The notes under the pieces: model-generated | Seen by the model: only the letters and a program-made list of their open reading frames with translations | Database searches by the model: none | What the model was told of the DNA's origin: nothing | Made by a program: the position numbers and the translations under genes | Shown: one piece after another, positions 1 through 6,671 of the stretch | Layout of the letters: the number at the start of each line of letters is the position of its first letter | Numbering within the stretch: position 1 is the first letter of the stretch | Virus record (IMG/VR): IMGVR_UViG_3300011187_000036 | Span: 1-31,137 of that record | Reading direction: 5' to 3' (one strand) | DNA: 31,137 nt | From: a virus

Positions 1-2
1 AT

Positions 3-440
3 GATTTAATCATTGTGTATTATGATGATGAAGATGATGGTCAGTTGGTGCTACATCATGCACTAGAATCAATGGTTCTGGTGTCTAGTGCCAGATGGGT
101 AGATATTTATAATTTAAGATTCATTGCTAATCATTTTGAAGAAAATTATGATGGTGAATTGATTTTTGATGAATCAATTAAAACTAATGTATCAGTTTCA
201 GATGATGAGTGTGATGGTGATTTAATAAATCTTATCATTGGTACATTCACCAAAGGTGATTCTGAAATTAGGATAGTCGATACAGGGGAATGTTGGGAAA
301 TTAAAATTTATAACAGCGGTCAATGTGAATCATTAAATGAATTTCATTTTTCAAATTGGAGTGATTTATATCGTTTCCATTGTTTACTAAACACCTTACA
401 GACTATTAAAGATTCAATAGTAGTTAGTGATTGTTGGTAA
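3..440 (+). CDS. Hypothetical protein, 5'-truncated by window edge
   Basis: The reading frame is open from base 3 to the stop at 438-440 with no convincing start. A GTG at 15 has no clear Shine-Dalgarno, so the gene probably begins before the window. The visible part is about 145 residues, acidic, rich in Asp, Glu and Asn, with no membrane segment and no motif I recognise. After the stop, a different frame (424-498) continues with protein-like sequence (VGKIFDNIDAIKAF...), so the true C-terminus may lie in another frame. Function unknown. Confidence 0.5.
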   Translation, partial: DLIIVYYDDEDDGQLVLHHALESMVLVSSARWVDIYNLRFIANHFEENYDGELIFDESIKTNVSVSDDECDGDLINLIIGTFTKGDSEIRIVDTGECWEIKIYNSGQCESLNEFHFSNWSDLYRFHCLLNTLQTIKDSIVVSDCW

Positions 441-520
441 AATCTTTGATAACATTGATGCGATTAAAGCGTTCGTCAATTCGCTACCCAATGAATAATT
501 ATGAAAGGAAAGGTTCGTCA

Positions 521-799
521 ATGTGTAATTCTGAACAACAAGATATTCCCCACACATACTTTGAAAGTAGAGAAACCTGTTTTCATGACTTAGGTTTAGC
601 ACGAGCCACGTTTACTAACATAAACACAACGGAAGATGAATATGAGCAAATGGAAAAAACGTTAGGGTTGATGTACCTACATTGTCAAGAAGAAATACAA
701 ACTCTGGTATTATCAACCTTGGATGAAGCCAGTATGCGAAAGATGCACTTTATCCAAAGATGGGCTTTACAACATGATTCTTATAGTGTAGGCTACTGA
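521..799 (+). CDS. Small hypothetical protein (92 aa)
   Basis: The ATG at 521 is chosen because an AAGGAAAGG Shine-Dalgarno ends 7 bases upstream. An upstream ATG at 491 lacks one. The product (MCNSEQQDIPH...) is hydrophilic and mostly helical by eye, with a glutamate-rich middle (EDEYEQMEKTL) and no recognisable domain. Coding-like sequence continues past the stop in the +1 frame (792-917), so the gene may be a shortened version of a longer one. Function unknown. Confidence 0.55.
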   Translation: MCNSEQQDIPHTYFESRETCFHDLGLARATFTNINTTEDEYEQMEKTLGLMYLHCQEEIQTLVLSTLDEASMRKMHFIQRWALQHDSYSVGY

Positions 800-917
800 G
801 AAAATAGATTCTATCAATAAAGCGGTTGATGAAAGCAAATATACTGGCAAAAGCCGCCATCAAAAACACCCAACAAGTGATTTATTTAAACGAGTGGATA
901 TGTGTATCACTATATGA
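792..917 (+). pseudogene. Out-of-frame coding remnant after the 521-799 gene
   Basis: This open frame lacks its own start or ribosome site. It encodes about 41 residues of protein-like sequence (EKIDSINKAVDESKYTGKS..., then SRHQKHPTSDLFKR). It sits directly after the previous gene and would continue it if one base were removed near 790-799. I infer the displaced C-terminus of that gene. It could also be chance, because the segment is short. Confidence 0.35.
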
Positions 918-931
918 AACGGAATACACCA

Positions 932-1936
932 ATGATTGAACAAGCACCGAATATTGTTAATATGAAGTTTGGCTCACATCTTTATGGGTTGGATACTCCA
1001 AACTCTGACGTTGATTGGAAAGGTATTTACCTACCAACATTACCAGAACTGCTACTTAATAGTTATGCAAAATCATACAAGCATAGCACGGGTGGTTCAG
1101 GTAAAAATGTTGCCGGTGATGTTGATACAGAAGTTGTATCCCTTCCACGGTTCATTGAACTTGCATGTCAGGGTGAAACATTCGCTATTGATATGTTACA
1201 TACCAATAACCCCATTCGTGGTGAATTTGGTTTTATTTGGGATGACTTGGTTGATAAGCGCACTATGTTCTACTCAAGAAACCTTAAAGCGTTTGTTGGG
1301 TATGTGAAACGTCAAGCAGCAAAGTATGGCGTGAAAGGTTCTAAATTATCTGCAATGGAAGAAGTATATAACATTGCGGCTGAACATATTCACATGGATA
1401 CATATTCACGTGTTGGTGAAATTATTCACTTGCTACCTATCAATGAATATTGTAAGGTTGTCACTACAGGTGATTCACCATCTGGCCCACAAACATTTTA
1501 TGAAGTATGTGGTCGGAAGTTTCAGGATACGATTGGTATTATTCCATTCTTAGAAAATATCAAAAAGATTCATGATTCTTATGGTGAACGTGCTAAACTG
1601 GCTAAAGATAATAAAGGTGTCGATTGGAAAGCAATGTCACATGCATTACGTGCCGGTTATCAGGCGCGCGCTATTTACGTACACGGTGACTTTGAATATC
1701 CATTACAGGAAACACCGTTTCAAACACAGTTTCTTTTAGATGTGAAACAAGGTAAACTTGATTTCATGACAGAGGTTAATCCGGTACTAGAAGAACTAGT
1801 TGATGAAGTTAATATACTTTCAGATGAATCAACGTTACCAGTAAAGGTAAACCGCACCTATTGGGATAAATGGCTATTAGATGTTTATGATAATGTCTAT
1901 GGCGTTAATGATTTTACGGGGATATATGAATATTAG
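932..1936 (+). CDS. Pol-beta superfamily nucleotidyltransferase (RlaP-like)
   Basis: The N-terminus carries the minimal nucleotidyltransferase signature: GSHLYG at residues 14-19, then SDVD at 25-28, whose two Asp would bind catalytic metal. The later SLPRFIELACQG...DMLHTN stretch is typical of the RlaP/DUF4269-like phage and bacterial branch of the DNA polymerase beta fold. Substrate is unknown. Some relatives are linked to RNA ligases, which would fit the tRNA-rich neighbourhood, but that is inference. I prefer ATG 932, with CGGAA about 7 bases upstream. In-frame starts at GTG 902 and ATG 914 are also possible. The next gene overlaps its end. Confidence 0.75.
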   Translation: MIEQAPNIVNMKFGSHLYGLDTPNSDVDWKGIYLPTLPELLLNSYAKSYKHSTGGSGKNVAGDVDTEVVSLPRFIELACQGETFAIDMLHTNNPIRGEFGFIWDDLVDKRTMFYSRNLKAFVGYVKRQAAKYGVKGSKLSAMEEVYNIAAEHIHMDTYSRVGEIIHLLPINEYCKVVTTGDSPSGPQTFYEVCGRKFQDTIGIIPFLENIKKIHDSYGERAKLAKDNKGVDWKAMSHALRAGYQARAIYVHGDFEYPLQETPFQTQFLLDVKQGKLDFMTEVNPVLEELVDEVNILSDESTLPVKVNRTYWDKWLLDVYDNVYGVNDFTGIYEY

Positions 1937-2135
1937 TGCATTAATAATCGGGGATAGATTCCCCATGAAACAAGAAGAACATGCCAATGAAATTATTATT
2001 AGTGTTATCAATGATAATTTCGAAGTGTATAAACACGAATTATCTAAAGAATATGAAGGTCATGTTTTTCATGTAAGTGAAATACATAACAAAGTGTTGC
2101 GTTTTATTACACCGTGTTACTCAACAGGAAAATGA
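1926..2135 (+). CDS. Small hypothetical protein (69 aa)
   Basis: The gene starts inside the end of the nucleotidyltransferase gene (11-base overlap) after an ACGGGGA ribosome site, so the two are probably translationally coupled. A second possible start at ATG 1965 lies just after a GGGGA/TCCCC hairpin (1950-1964) that could hide it. The sequence (MNISALIIGDRFPMKQEE...) is unremarkable, soluble and without known motifs. The stop codon lies in the 5' arm of a terminator hairpin, marking the end of the transcription unit. Confidence 0.5.
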   Translation: MNISALIIGDRFPMKQEEHANEIIISVINDNFEVYKHELSKEYEGHVFHVSEIHNKVLRFITPCYSTGK

Positions 2136-2163
2136 AGAAATAACCCTGTTATATCTTCATTTT
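2133..2163 (+). terminator. Rho-independent terminator 1
   Basis: TGAAGA pairs with TCTTCA and ATAAC with GTTAT around a CCT loop, with one A/A mismatch, followed by four T. It begins on the stop codon of the preceding gene. Confidence 0.7.
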
Positions 2164-2170
2164 AGAACTA

Positions 2171-2198
2171 AAAAGGCCCGTTAATTCCGGCCTTTTTT
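2171..2198. terminator. Bidirectional terminator 2
   Basis: AAAAGGCC (2171-2178) pairs with GGCCTTTT (2189-2196), with T-runs on both strands. It backs up terminator 1 on the + strand and also ends the tiny minus-strand gene that stops at 2197. Confidence 0.75.
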
Positions 2199-2277
2199 AT
2201 CGGTGTTCACCAGTGTATTGAGCTAATTCATCAATCAGTGCTTTGTTTAATAGGGGTATTAATTCTGAGTTTTCCAT
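2197..2277 (-). CDS. Minus-strand 26-residue ORF with its own late promoter
   Basis: This is a short open frame (MENSELIPLLNKALIDELAQ..., 26 aa) on the opposite strand to its neighbours. Three signals support it: AAAGG about 8 bases before the ATG, a perfect TATAAATA late box at 2310-2317 on the same strand, and an immediate bidirectional terminator. The peptide looks like one amphipathic helix. No homologue is recognised. It could be a decoy peptide, or the transcript could act as an antisense or small RNA. Confidence 0.45.
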   Translation of the reverse strand: MENSELIPLLNKALIDELAQYTGEHR

Positions 2278-2309
2278 TCTTCTACCTTTAATAAATATCT
2301 ATGTACTTG

Positions 2310-2317
2310 TATTTATA
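2310..2317 (-). promoter_or_regulatory. T4-type late promoter (minus strand)
   Basis: TATAAATA reads on the minus strand, about 33 bases upstream of the ATG at 2277. The same octamer precedes several late genes in this window. The + strand gene at 2330 has a near match (AATAAATA) at 2290-2297. Confidence 0.6.
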
Positions 2318-2329
2318 TAGGAGAGAAAT

Positions 2330-2758
2330 ATGAATAAATGGGGCAGAACATCAAAAACCCAATACGATACAGCACATCCAGATTTACAATTAATAGCAGA
2401 TACGGTGTTACAGATTCATGATGCATCATTTATGCAGGGTCATAGAGATAAAGAACCACAAAATAAATATTTCAATAATGGCACATCTAAAGTACAATGG
2501 CCAAACGGGAAGCACAACACACTACCTTCAAAGGCAATGGATTTAGCACCATACATTAAAGGTGAGAATCCTTATGATATGGAACGTGTTCTATTCTTTG
2601 CAGGTATTGTTATGGCGGTTGCTGATATGCTTTACAAACAAGGTAAGATTACCCACAAACTGAAATGGGGTGGTTCATGGCGTAGTGAAGCTGATGCTGT
2701 TTTTTCCTTTGACCGTAATGGATTTTTTGATGGTATACATTTTGAACTGGTGGATTAG
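2330..2758 (+). CDS. Endolysin, M15-family peptidase (L-Ala-D-Glu type)
   Basis: This 142-residue protein has the zinc-peptidase signature of phage M15/VanY-like endolysins: SKVQWPNGKHN...PSKAMDLAPY with H62 and D71 as ligands, and GIHFELV with H137 as the third. The family cuts the peptide stem of peptidoglycan, usually L-alanyl-D-glutamate. Length matches single-domain endolysins. There is no signal peptide, so release needs a holin or another route, and none is obvious nearby. A strong AGGAGAG site precedes the ATG. The gene heads the run with the 63-aa gene and the ClpP-like gene. Confidence 0.85.
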   Translation: MNKWGRTSKTQYDTAHPDLQLIADTVLQIHDASFMQGHRDKEPQNKYFNNGTSKVQWPNGKHNTLPSKAMDLAPYIKGENPYDMERVLFFAGIVMAVADMLYKQGKITHKLKWGGSWRSEADAVFSFDRNGFFDGIHFELVD

Positions 2759-2761
2759 ATT

Positions 2762-2953
2762 ATGACAAGAAATGACGTGGTTAAGTTATTACAACAAATT
2801 CGTGAAGATATGGATGAGTTGAAAAACTATGATACAGATTTCATGTTTAACGAAGGGATTGAGCGTTCAATGATTATTGTTGAAAAACAAATTGAAGAAT
2901 ACTCAAAAACCCCCAATGATTTTAAAAAAGAAAGTGGTTTATACCACAATTAA
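2762..2953 (+). CDS. Small hypothetical coiled-coil-like protein (63 aa)
   Basis: The gene starts 3 bases after the endolysin stop. The sequence is highly charged and helical (LLQQIREDMDELK, then MIIVEKQIEEYSK) and looks like a short coiled coil. There is no membrane segment, which argues against a holin. Its place between endolysin and ClpP-like protease gives no clear role. Function unknown. Confidence 0.6.
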   Translation: MTRNDVVKLLQQIREDMDELKNYDTDFMFNEGIERSMIIVEKQIEEYSKTPNDFKKESGLYHN

Positions 2954-2965
2954 AAGAGAGTAGTT

Positions 2966-3598
2966 ATGTCAGAGAATCTTTACGGGCCACATACAATAGA
3001 ACAAATACATGCATATGGAATTGATGTAGCAATGCGAGAAATTTATTTAGATGGTTCTGAACACTATGGTGATGAGGATGAACCGGGTGTTGAGTTTACA
3101 ATGACGAATCGGTTTATTCGTAATCTAAACATATTAACTAATATCAGTTTTGAACCAATTACTATACACATGAAAACATGTGGTGGTGATGTATCTGAAG
3201 GGATGGCGATATATGATGCCATTAAACAATGTCCATGTGTAACAACTATTATAAATTACACCCATGCGCGCTCGATGAGTTCTATGATTCTACAAGCGGC
3301 TGATGTTCGTATCATGATGCCACATTCAACATTTATGTTCCATATGGGTACAATGTTCATGGGTGGTACAGTTAAACAATTCAATACAGAGTACGTAGAA
3401 CTTCAAAAATCAAATGAACATATGTTTCAGATTTACATTGACCAGTTAAAAGAAACTGGAAGTATGAAACGTAAAACAATGGCACAGATTCGTAAATGGT
3501 TAATTGAACAGATGGATAAACACGAAGAAGTGTACCTATCTGCTGAAGAAGCGGTTAAAATTGGCTTTGCAGATGAAGTCTGGAATATCCGAGAATAA
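2966..3598 (+). CDS. ClpP-like serine protease (S14/crotonase fold)
   Basis: This 210-residue protein is close to bacterial ClpP in length. Visible family features are ITIHMKTCGGDVSEGMAIYDAI (oxyanion glycine region, residues 66-86), the nucleophile region HARSMSSMIL with S103, and the catalytic His in STFMFHMG (H126). A C-terminal SAEEAVKIGFADEV matches the conserved end of ClpP. The N-terminal extension has an acidic HYGDEDEPG insert. It could degrade host or phage proteins with the host ClpA/X ATPase, or act alone. The link to SsrA-tagged substrates of the phage tmRNA is tempting but inferred. GAGAG precedes the start. Confidence 0.85.
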   Translation: MSENLYGPHTIEQIHAYGIDVAMREIYLDGSEHYGDEDEPGVEFTMTNRFIRNLNILTNISFEPITIHMKTCGGDVSEGMAIYDAIKQCPCVTTIINYTHARSMSSMILQAADVRIMMPHSTFMFHMGTMFMGGTVKQFNTEYVELQKSNEHMFQIYIDQLKETGSMKRKTMAQIRKWLIEQMDKHEEVYLSAEEAVKIGFADEVWNIRE

Positions 3599-3764
3599 GA
3601 GCATTTCACCCTGTATAGGGCTGTGCAGGGTGGATTCTCAGGGCTTTTGTGATGGTTGTTATAGGTCATTAAAGCAAATTCAAGAATGGCCCTTATATAG
3701 CGACTCAGAAAGGCTAAAAATCATGGCCTCAATTCAAAATAATTCAAAAAATCTTCGTAAATAG
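3573..3764 (+). CDS. DUF1289-type four-cysteine small protein
   Basis: The gene starts within the last 26 bases of the ClpP-like gene in another frame. The core SPCIGLCRVDSQGFCDGCYRS followed by LKQIQEW...DSERLKIM is the DUF1289 pattern (PSPC..VC..D..G.C.GC.R...EI..W). The four cysteines probably bind a metal. The molecular function of the family is unknown. The longer in-frame start at 3504 is unlikely, because its extra residues only mirror the ClpP frame. There is no clear ribosome site, so coupling to ClpP translation is likely. Confidence 0.7.
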   Translation: MKSGISENKSISPCIGLCRVDSQGFCDGCYRSLKQIQEWPLYSDSERLKIMASIQNNSKNLRK

Positions 3765-3765
3765 C

Positions 3766-3793
3766 TTGCATCTACGGCTCATTGTGGTATAAT
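3766..3793 (+). promoter_or_regulatory. Sigma70-like promoter, TTGCAT family copy 1
   Basis: TTGCAT (3766-3771), 16-base spacer, TATAAT (3788-3793). The spacer begins CTACGGCTC, shared with the copies at 6056 and 12249. It drives the gene at 3828. Confidence 0.75.
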
Positions 3794-3827
3794 ACTTATA
3801 TTGAATAGGAAAACAGAGGAATTAAAC

Positions 3828-4259
3828 ATGGCATATATGAGTCAAGAAACAAAAAAGAAACTTTCTGTAGGTATCAAAGCTGTACTGAAGAAGTACAATA
3901 TGAAGGGTTCAATCTCCGTTCAACATCATAGCGGCTTAGTTGTCACCTTGAAATCTGGTGAACTTGATTTGATTGGTAATTATGTTTCTAATCCTAACAA
4001 TCAAGAATGTTGGGGTAGACAGCGTGACCTGTCAGATGTTAAAGATATTGATGTTAATGTTTACCACATTGATTCTTCATTCACAGGTGAGTACGCTGAA
4101 TTCTTAAACGGACTGCATGAGGCAATGATGGCTTCTGAAGATGGTTCGGTTGCTAATCACAACAACTCTGATGTAATGACTGATTACTTTGATGTTGGTT
4201 GGTACACATACATTCGTGTTGGTAAGTGGGATAAGCCCTACGAATATACAGGTAAATAA
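3828..4259 (+). CDS. Hypothetical phage protein (143 aa)
   Basis: ATG 3828 follows GAGGA at a good distance and lies about 28 bases from the expected transcription start. The N-terminus (MSQETKKKLSVGIKAVLKKY...GSISVQHHSGLVVTLKSG) resembles a short alpha/beta domain common in phage accessory proteins. Similar wording recurs in the next gene, so the two may be distant relatives. Its own promoter suggests early expression. Function unknown. It is not a membrane protein. Confidence 0.65.
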   Translation: MAYMSQETKKKLSVGIKAVLKKYNMKGSISVQHHSGLVVTLKSGELDLIGNYVSNPNNQECWGRQRDLSDVKDIDVNVYHIDSSFTGEYAEFLNGLHEAMMASEDGSVANHNNSDVMTDYFDVGWYTYIRVGKWDKPYEYTGK

Positions 4260-4273
4260 TATTCGTATATCCC

Positions 4274-4302
4274 TTGCATATACGCCACGGAAGGTGTATA
4301 AT
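4274..4302 (+). promoter_or_regulatory. Sigma70-like promoter, TTGCAT family copy 2
   Basis: TTGCAT (4274-4279), 17-base spacer beginning ATACGCC, TATAAT (4297-4302), then TTTATATTGA as in copy 1. It precedes the gene at 4337. Confidence 0.7.
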
Positions 4303-4336
4303 GTTTATATTGATTAAGAGAACAGGTGAGAATATA

Positions 4337-4564
4337 ATGGCTACCAAAAAAGAAATCCGAGATACTATCAAAAAGTTAGGTTTTAAATCTTCTATCCGTA
4401 AACACCCCCTGATTGATAATGCTGTAACGATTCATGTATCGGAATTAGGTATTGGTGATGGTAATGTGTTCGGTGGTGATGCATATGAACAACATAAAGA
4501 TGTTTTCGAATATGTAAACAGTCTATCTAAAACCTTCCTATACACAGGTGAAAAGGTTATTTAA
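4337..4564 (+). CDS. Small hypothetical protein (75 aa)
   Basis: ATG 4337 follows AGGTGAG. The product (MATKKEIRDTIKKLGFKSSIRKH...) begins with a basic helix and has the layout of the N-terminal half of the 3828 gene (basic helix, then a short strand with THVSEL-like sequence). It may be a truncated paralogue. It stops 2 bases before the next gene, so the two are probably co-transcribed. Function unknown. Confidence 0.6.
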   Translation: MATKKEIRDTIKKLGFKSSIRKHPLIDNAVTIHVSELGIGDGNVFGGDAYEQHKDVFEYVNSLSKTFLYTGEKVI

Positions 4565-4566
4565 AA

Positions 4567-4812
4567 ATGGATATGGATTATATGGAGTTTCTGGCATGGG
4601 TTGATAGGTGTATATTACCTATTGACTTGGGTAATGAACTAAAGGAATTGGGTTTACCTGAATCCCTCACTCACATGTATGTAAGCGATTGGCGTAGATG
4701 GGTAGAGACTGAAACATATAAATTTGGAATTATCTATCTTTATCAGTGTTATTGTGTTGGTGGTAGACCACCTGAAGAAAAAGTAACTGAAGTGGAAAGT
4801 TATGATGTATAA
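4567..4812 (+). CDS. Small hypothetical protein (81 aa)
   Basis: This gene begins 2 bases after the previous stop and is probably read from the promoter at 4274. The sequence is rich in Trp, Tyr and Leu (DWRRWVETETYKFGIIYLYQCY) without a clear transmembrane segment. No family recognised. Confidence 0.5.
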   Translation: MDMDYMEFLAWVDRCILPIDLGNELKELGLPESLTHMYVSDWRRWVETETYKFGIIYLYQCYCVGGRPPEEKVTEVESYDV

Positions 4813-4840
4813 TACGTCCCAGTTTAAAATGAGATAAACT

Positions 4841-5032
4841 ATGAGTATAGTTAGAGAAAATTTAATGAACGATGAACACTACACTCCCTATTGTGGTGGT
4901 GAATACAGTGTATGTGGTATGCCTCGAACGCGATTTAATGGTGAACAGTTTGAATGCCCTAGATGTAGCTGGCAATCACAATTTGATGAAGAATTTATTA
5001 AACAATATAAACTGAAATGGAATAAATTATGA
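4841..5032 (+). CDS. Small zinc-ribbon-like protein (63 aa)
   Basis: Cysteines are spaced as in a minimal metal-binding ribbon: YCGGEYSVCGM and, 17 residues later, ECPRCSW. This suggests a structural zinc site and perhaps nucleic-acid binding, by inference only. The stop overlaps an ATG (ATGA), so a tiny downstream frame is coupled to it. Function unknown. Confidence 0.6.
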   Translation: MSIVRENLMNDEHYTPYCGGEYSVCGMPRTRFNGEQFECPRCSWQSQFDEEFIKQYKLKWNKL

Positions 5033-5091
5033 GTTTCGATGAAACATTCCCTGAAGAAAACGATTATAAGTTTAACGAAGAATTGGGCTAG
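5029..5091 (+). CDS. Tiny acidic ORF (20 aa), possibly the start of a longer gene
   Basis: ATGA overlap with the previous stop couples its translation. The 20-residue product is very acidic (MSFDETFPEEN...). After its stop, protein-like sequence continues in the +1 frame (about 5090-5179, ARDFLIMNLKEFVKPDYDYF...), which lacks its own start signal. This may be another small gene split by a frame change. Confidence 0.35.
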   Translation: MSFDETFPEENDYKFNEELG

Positions 5092-5179
5092 AGATTTCTT
5101 GATAATGAATCTTAAGGAATTTGTAAAACCTGATTATGATTATTTTAAACATACATTAAAAACATTGGAGATTTATATA

Positions 5180-5508
5180 ATGAATGGTAGTGAACTAATT
5201 AATGAAATGATGGCTGTACTTGGTGATGACACCTATCCACGCGATGAGTTCATCAGTGAACTCTTAGCTGAAGGTTATCTTTCTGGTGATGACGAAAAAA
5301 ATTAACCGAAGCTGGTTTTAAATACATCAAACAAGAAGGCGGCGGTGAAGGTGGTTCTGGATACTGCTATTCTATTTTTGAATGGAAAGGTCAAGCGTAC
5401 AAGATGGAATATTCATATTACAGTCATTATGGAAATGATTTTGATAATGCAGAAAGTAGTATTTCAGAAGTTACTCCGATTGAGAAAACTGTAACAGTTT
5501 ATCAATAA
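5180..5508 (+). pseudogene. Small gene split at an A7 run (-1 frame change)
   Basis: ATG 5180 follows TTGGAG. The first frame gives 41 residues and stops at 5303-5305, right after seven A (5295-5301). The -1 frame continues without a break to the stop at 5506-5508 as convincing protein (LTEAGFKYIKQEGGGEGG..., ...WKGQAYKMEYSYYSHYGNDF). The junction A AAA AAT is in the right phase for -1 ribosomal slippage. The locus is therefore either a broken gene or one of about 109 residues made by slippage. No family recognised. Confidence 0.6.
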
Positions 5509-5518
5509 ATAAAAAAAT

Positions 5519-5547
5519 TTGCTATATGTGCGCCGTTGGTGTATATA
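5519..5547 (+). promoter_or_regulatory. Promoter of first tRNA genes (TTGC family)
   Basis: TTGCTA (5519-5524), 17-base spacer, TATATA (5542-5547). The spacer contains GCGCCGTTGGTG, similar to the 4274 copy. The first tRNA starts 10 bases after the -10 box. Confidence 0.55.
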
Positions 5548-5556
5548 TAGTAATAT

Positions 5557-5631
5557 GCGGGGTTAGTTTCAATGGTAAAATGGTGGATTGCCAATTCGCA
5601 GTTAGGAGTTCAAATCTCCTACCCCGCACCA
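5557..5631 (+). tRNA. tRNA-Gly (GCC)
   Basis: Acceptor GCGGGGT/ACCCCGC, anticodon loop TTGCCAA, T arm GGAG-TTCAAAT-CTCC region, encoded CCA (5629-5631). Confidence 0.92.
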
Positions 5632-5647
5632 AATTTTAGATTATATT

Positions 5648-5893
5648 ATGTATTCAGAAATTATAGATGGTTATGTTTTAGACTGGAACTATAAGAAATA
5701 TCCACAATCAGAGTTGAATGGTTATGTTTTTCTTATTGGTGATATTCAATTGGGATATATATTCAAAAATAGGAATGGCTGGTGTGCTGTTTCAATATTT
5801 GAACATTACACTCTATGCCCTTTGGATGGATTTAAAACTCGGTTCCATGCTTCCAATTTCTTATTAAAATTATATAGAAATATGCAGGTATAG
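5648..5893 (+). CDS. Hypothetical protein (81 aa) overlapping a tRNA
   Basis: This open frame fills the space between two tRNA-Gly genes. Its last 10 bases, including the TAG stop, are the 5' end of the second tRNA. The ribosome site before ATG 5648 is weak. The product (GYVLDWNYKKYPQSELNGYVFLIGDIQLGYIF...) reads like a small beta-rich globular protein. No family recognised. tRNA processing would cut the message at its stop codon. Confidence 0.5.
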   Translation: MYSEIIDGYVLDWNYKKYPQSELNGYVFLIGDIQLGYIFKNRNGWCAVSIFEHYTLCPLDGFKTRFHASNFLLKLYRNMQV

Positions 5894-5957
5894 TATAATG
5901 GTATTATTGCAGCCTTCCAAGCTGACGATGTGAGTTCGATTCTCATTACCTGCTCCA
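5884..5957 (+). tRNA. tRNA-Gly (TCC)
   Basis: Acceptor GCAGGTA/TACCTGC, anticodon stem GCAGC/GCTGA, loop CTTCCAA, discriminator T, encoded CCA. Confidence 0.92.
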
Positions 5958-5963
5958 AATTCC

Positions 5964-6038
5964 GCTTCCATAGTTCAATTGGTAGAACGCTCGGCTGATA
6001 ACCGTGTAATGTAGGTTCAATTCCTACTGGAAGCACCA
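5964..6038 (+). tRNA. tRNA-Ile (GAT)
   Basis: Acceptor GCTTCCA/TGGAAGC, loop CTGATAA, discriminator A, encoded CCA. Confidence 0.93.
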
Positions 6039-6055
6039 TTTTTGTATTATATCCC

Positions 6056-6083
6056 TTGCATTTACGGCTCAGTGTGGTATAAT
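6056..6083 (+). promoter_or_regulatory. Sigma70-like promoter, TTGCAT family copy 3
   Basis: TTGCAT, 16-base spacer starting TTACGGCTCAGTGTGG, TATAAT. It is almost identical to copy 1 and precedes the HD hydrolase gene. Confidence 0.75.
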
Positions 6084-6113
6084 ATATGTATATTATGAAT
6101 TAAGAGGTAGATA

Positions 6114-6644
6114 ATGAACCGTTTGGCAAAGGCAATGAATTTCGCAACCAAGGCCCACGAAGGCGATAAGCGGAAGTTTAGTGGTGATGACTATATCACC
6201 CATCCCTTGAAAGTCGCTCTAATCGTATCAGCCTATACAAGTGATGTGGATACTATAATTGCTGCTGTTTTACATGATGTTGTAGAAGATACTGAGTATA
6301 CCTTTGATGACATTGAATATAAGTTTGGTGAAACTGTTAGAGATTTGACAGTTGGGATGACTAAAACATATAATGATTCAGATGACTATGAAACTAAGGT
6401 CGTTTCCGAACTGTTGAGGTTTAAAGAAATCTACGATGAACGAGTTCTGTTAATCAAGGTAGCTGATATTTTCGGTAATCTGAGTGATTATAAAAAAGCC
6501 CCTAAAAAATTCCTAAACAAATTCGTTGATAGTAAGAAACGATTAATGGGTGTTATTGTTAACAAGAGTGTTGTTGATAATGCCTTGGTTTCTGACACAT
6601 ATGCATTGATTGCTAAGATTGAAGCATATATAGCTGAAGTATAA
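6114..6644 (+). CDS. HD-domain (p)ppGpp hydrolase-like (small alarmone hydrolase)
   Basis: This 176-residue single HD domain resembles the hydrolase half of RelA/SpoT and stand-alone alarmone hydrolases. Visible motifs are ATKAHEGDKRKFSGDDYITHP (H30), LHDVVEDT (H54, D55, E58, D59), FG..V..L..GMTK, and KVADIFGNL (D118, N122). The metal ligands and the catalytic Glu-Asp pair are present, and there is no synthetase domain. The expected role is removal of ppGpp, blunting the host stringent response during infection. Nucleotide specificity is inferred. A strong TTGCAT-type promoter lies upstream, with AGAGGTAG before the ATG. Confidence 0.75.
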   Translation: MNRLAKAMNFATKAHEGDKRKFSGDDYITHPLKVALIVSAYTSDVDTIIAAVLHDVVEDTEYTFDDIEYKFGETVRDLTVGMTKTYNDSDDYETKVVSELLRFKEIYDERVLLIKVADIFGNLSDYKKAPKKFLNKFVDSKKRLMGVIVNKSVVDNALVSDTYALIAKIEAYIAEV

Positions 6645-6647
6645 ATA
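6640..6647 (+). promoter_or_regulatory. T4-type late promoter
   Basis: TATAAATA overlaps the stop codon of the HD hydrolase gene, 25 bases before the kinase-like gene at 6672. Confidence 0.6.
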
Positions 6648-6671
6648 TATACATAAACTTTGGAGTAAGTA

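Noticed and set aside
5806-6039. Minus-strand frames with VGIEPT/GFEPT-like sequence (also at 10899-11132, 13581-13874, 14482-14766, 15962-16174)
   Set aside because: These are the reverse complements of tRNA or tmRNA T arms and anticodon arms, a known source of spurious proteins. The real features are the RNAs on the plus strand.
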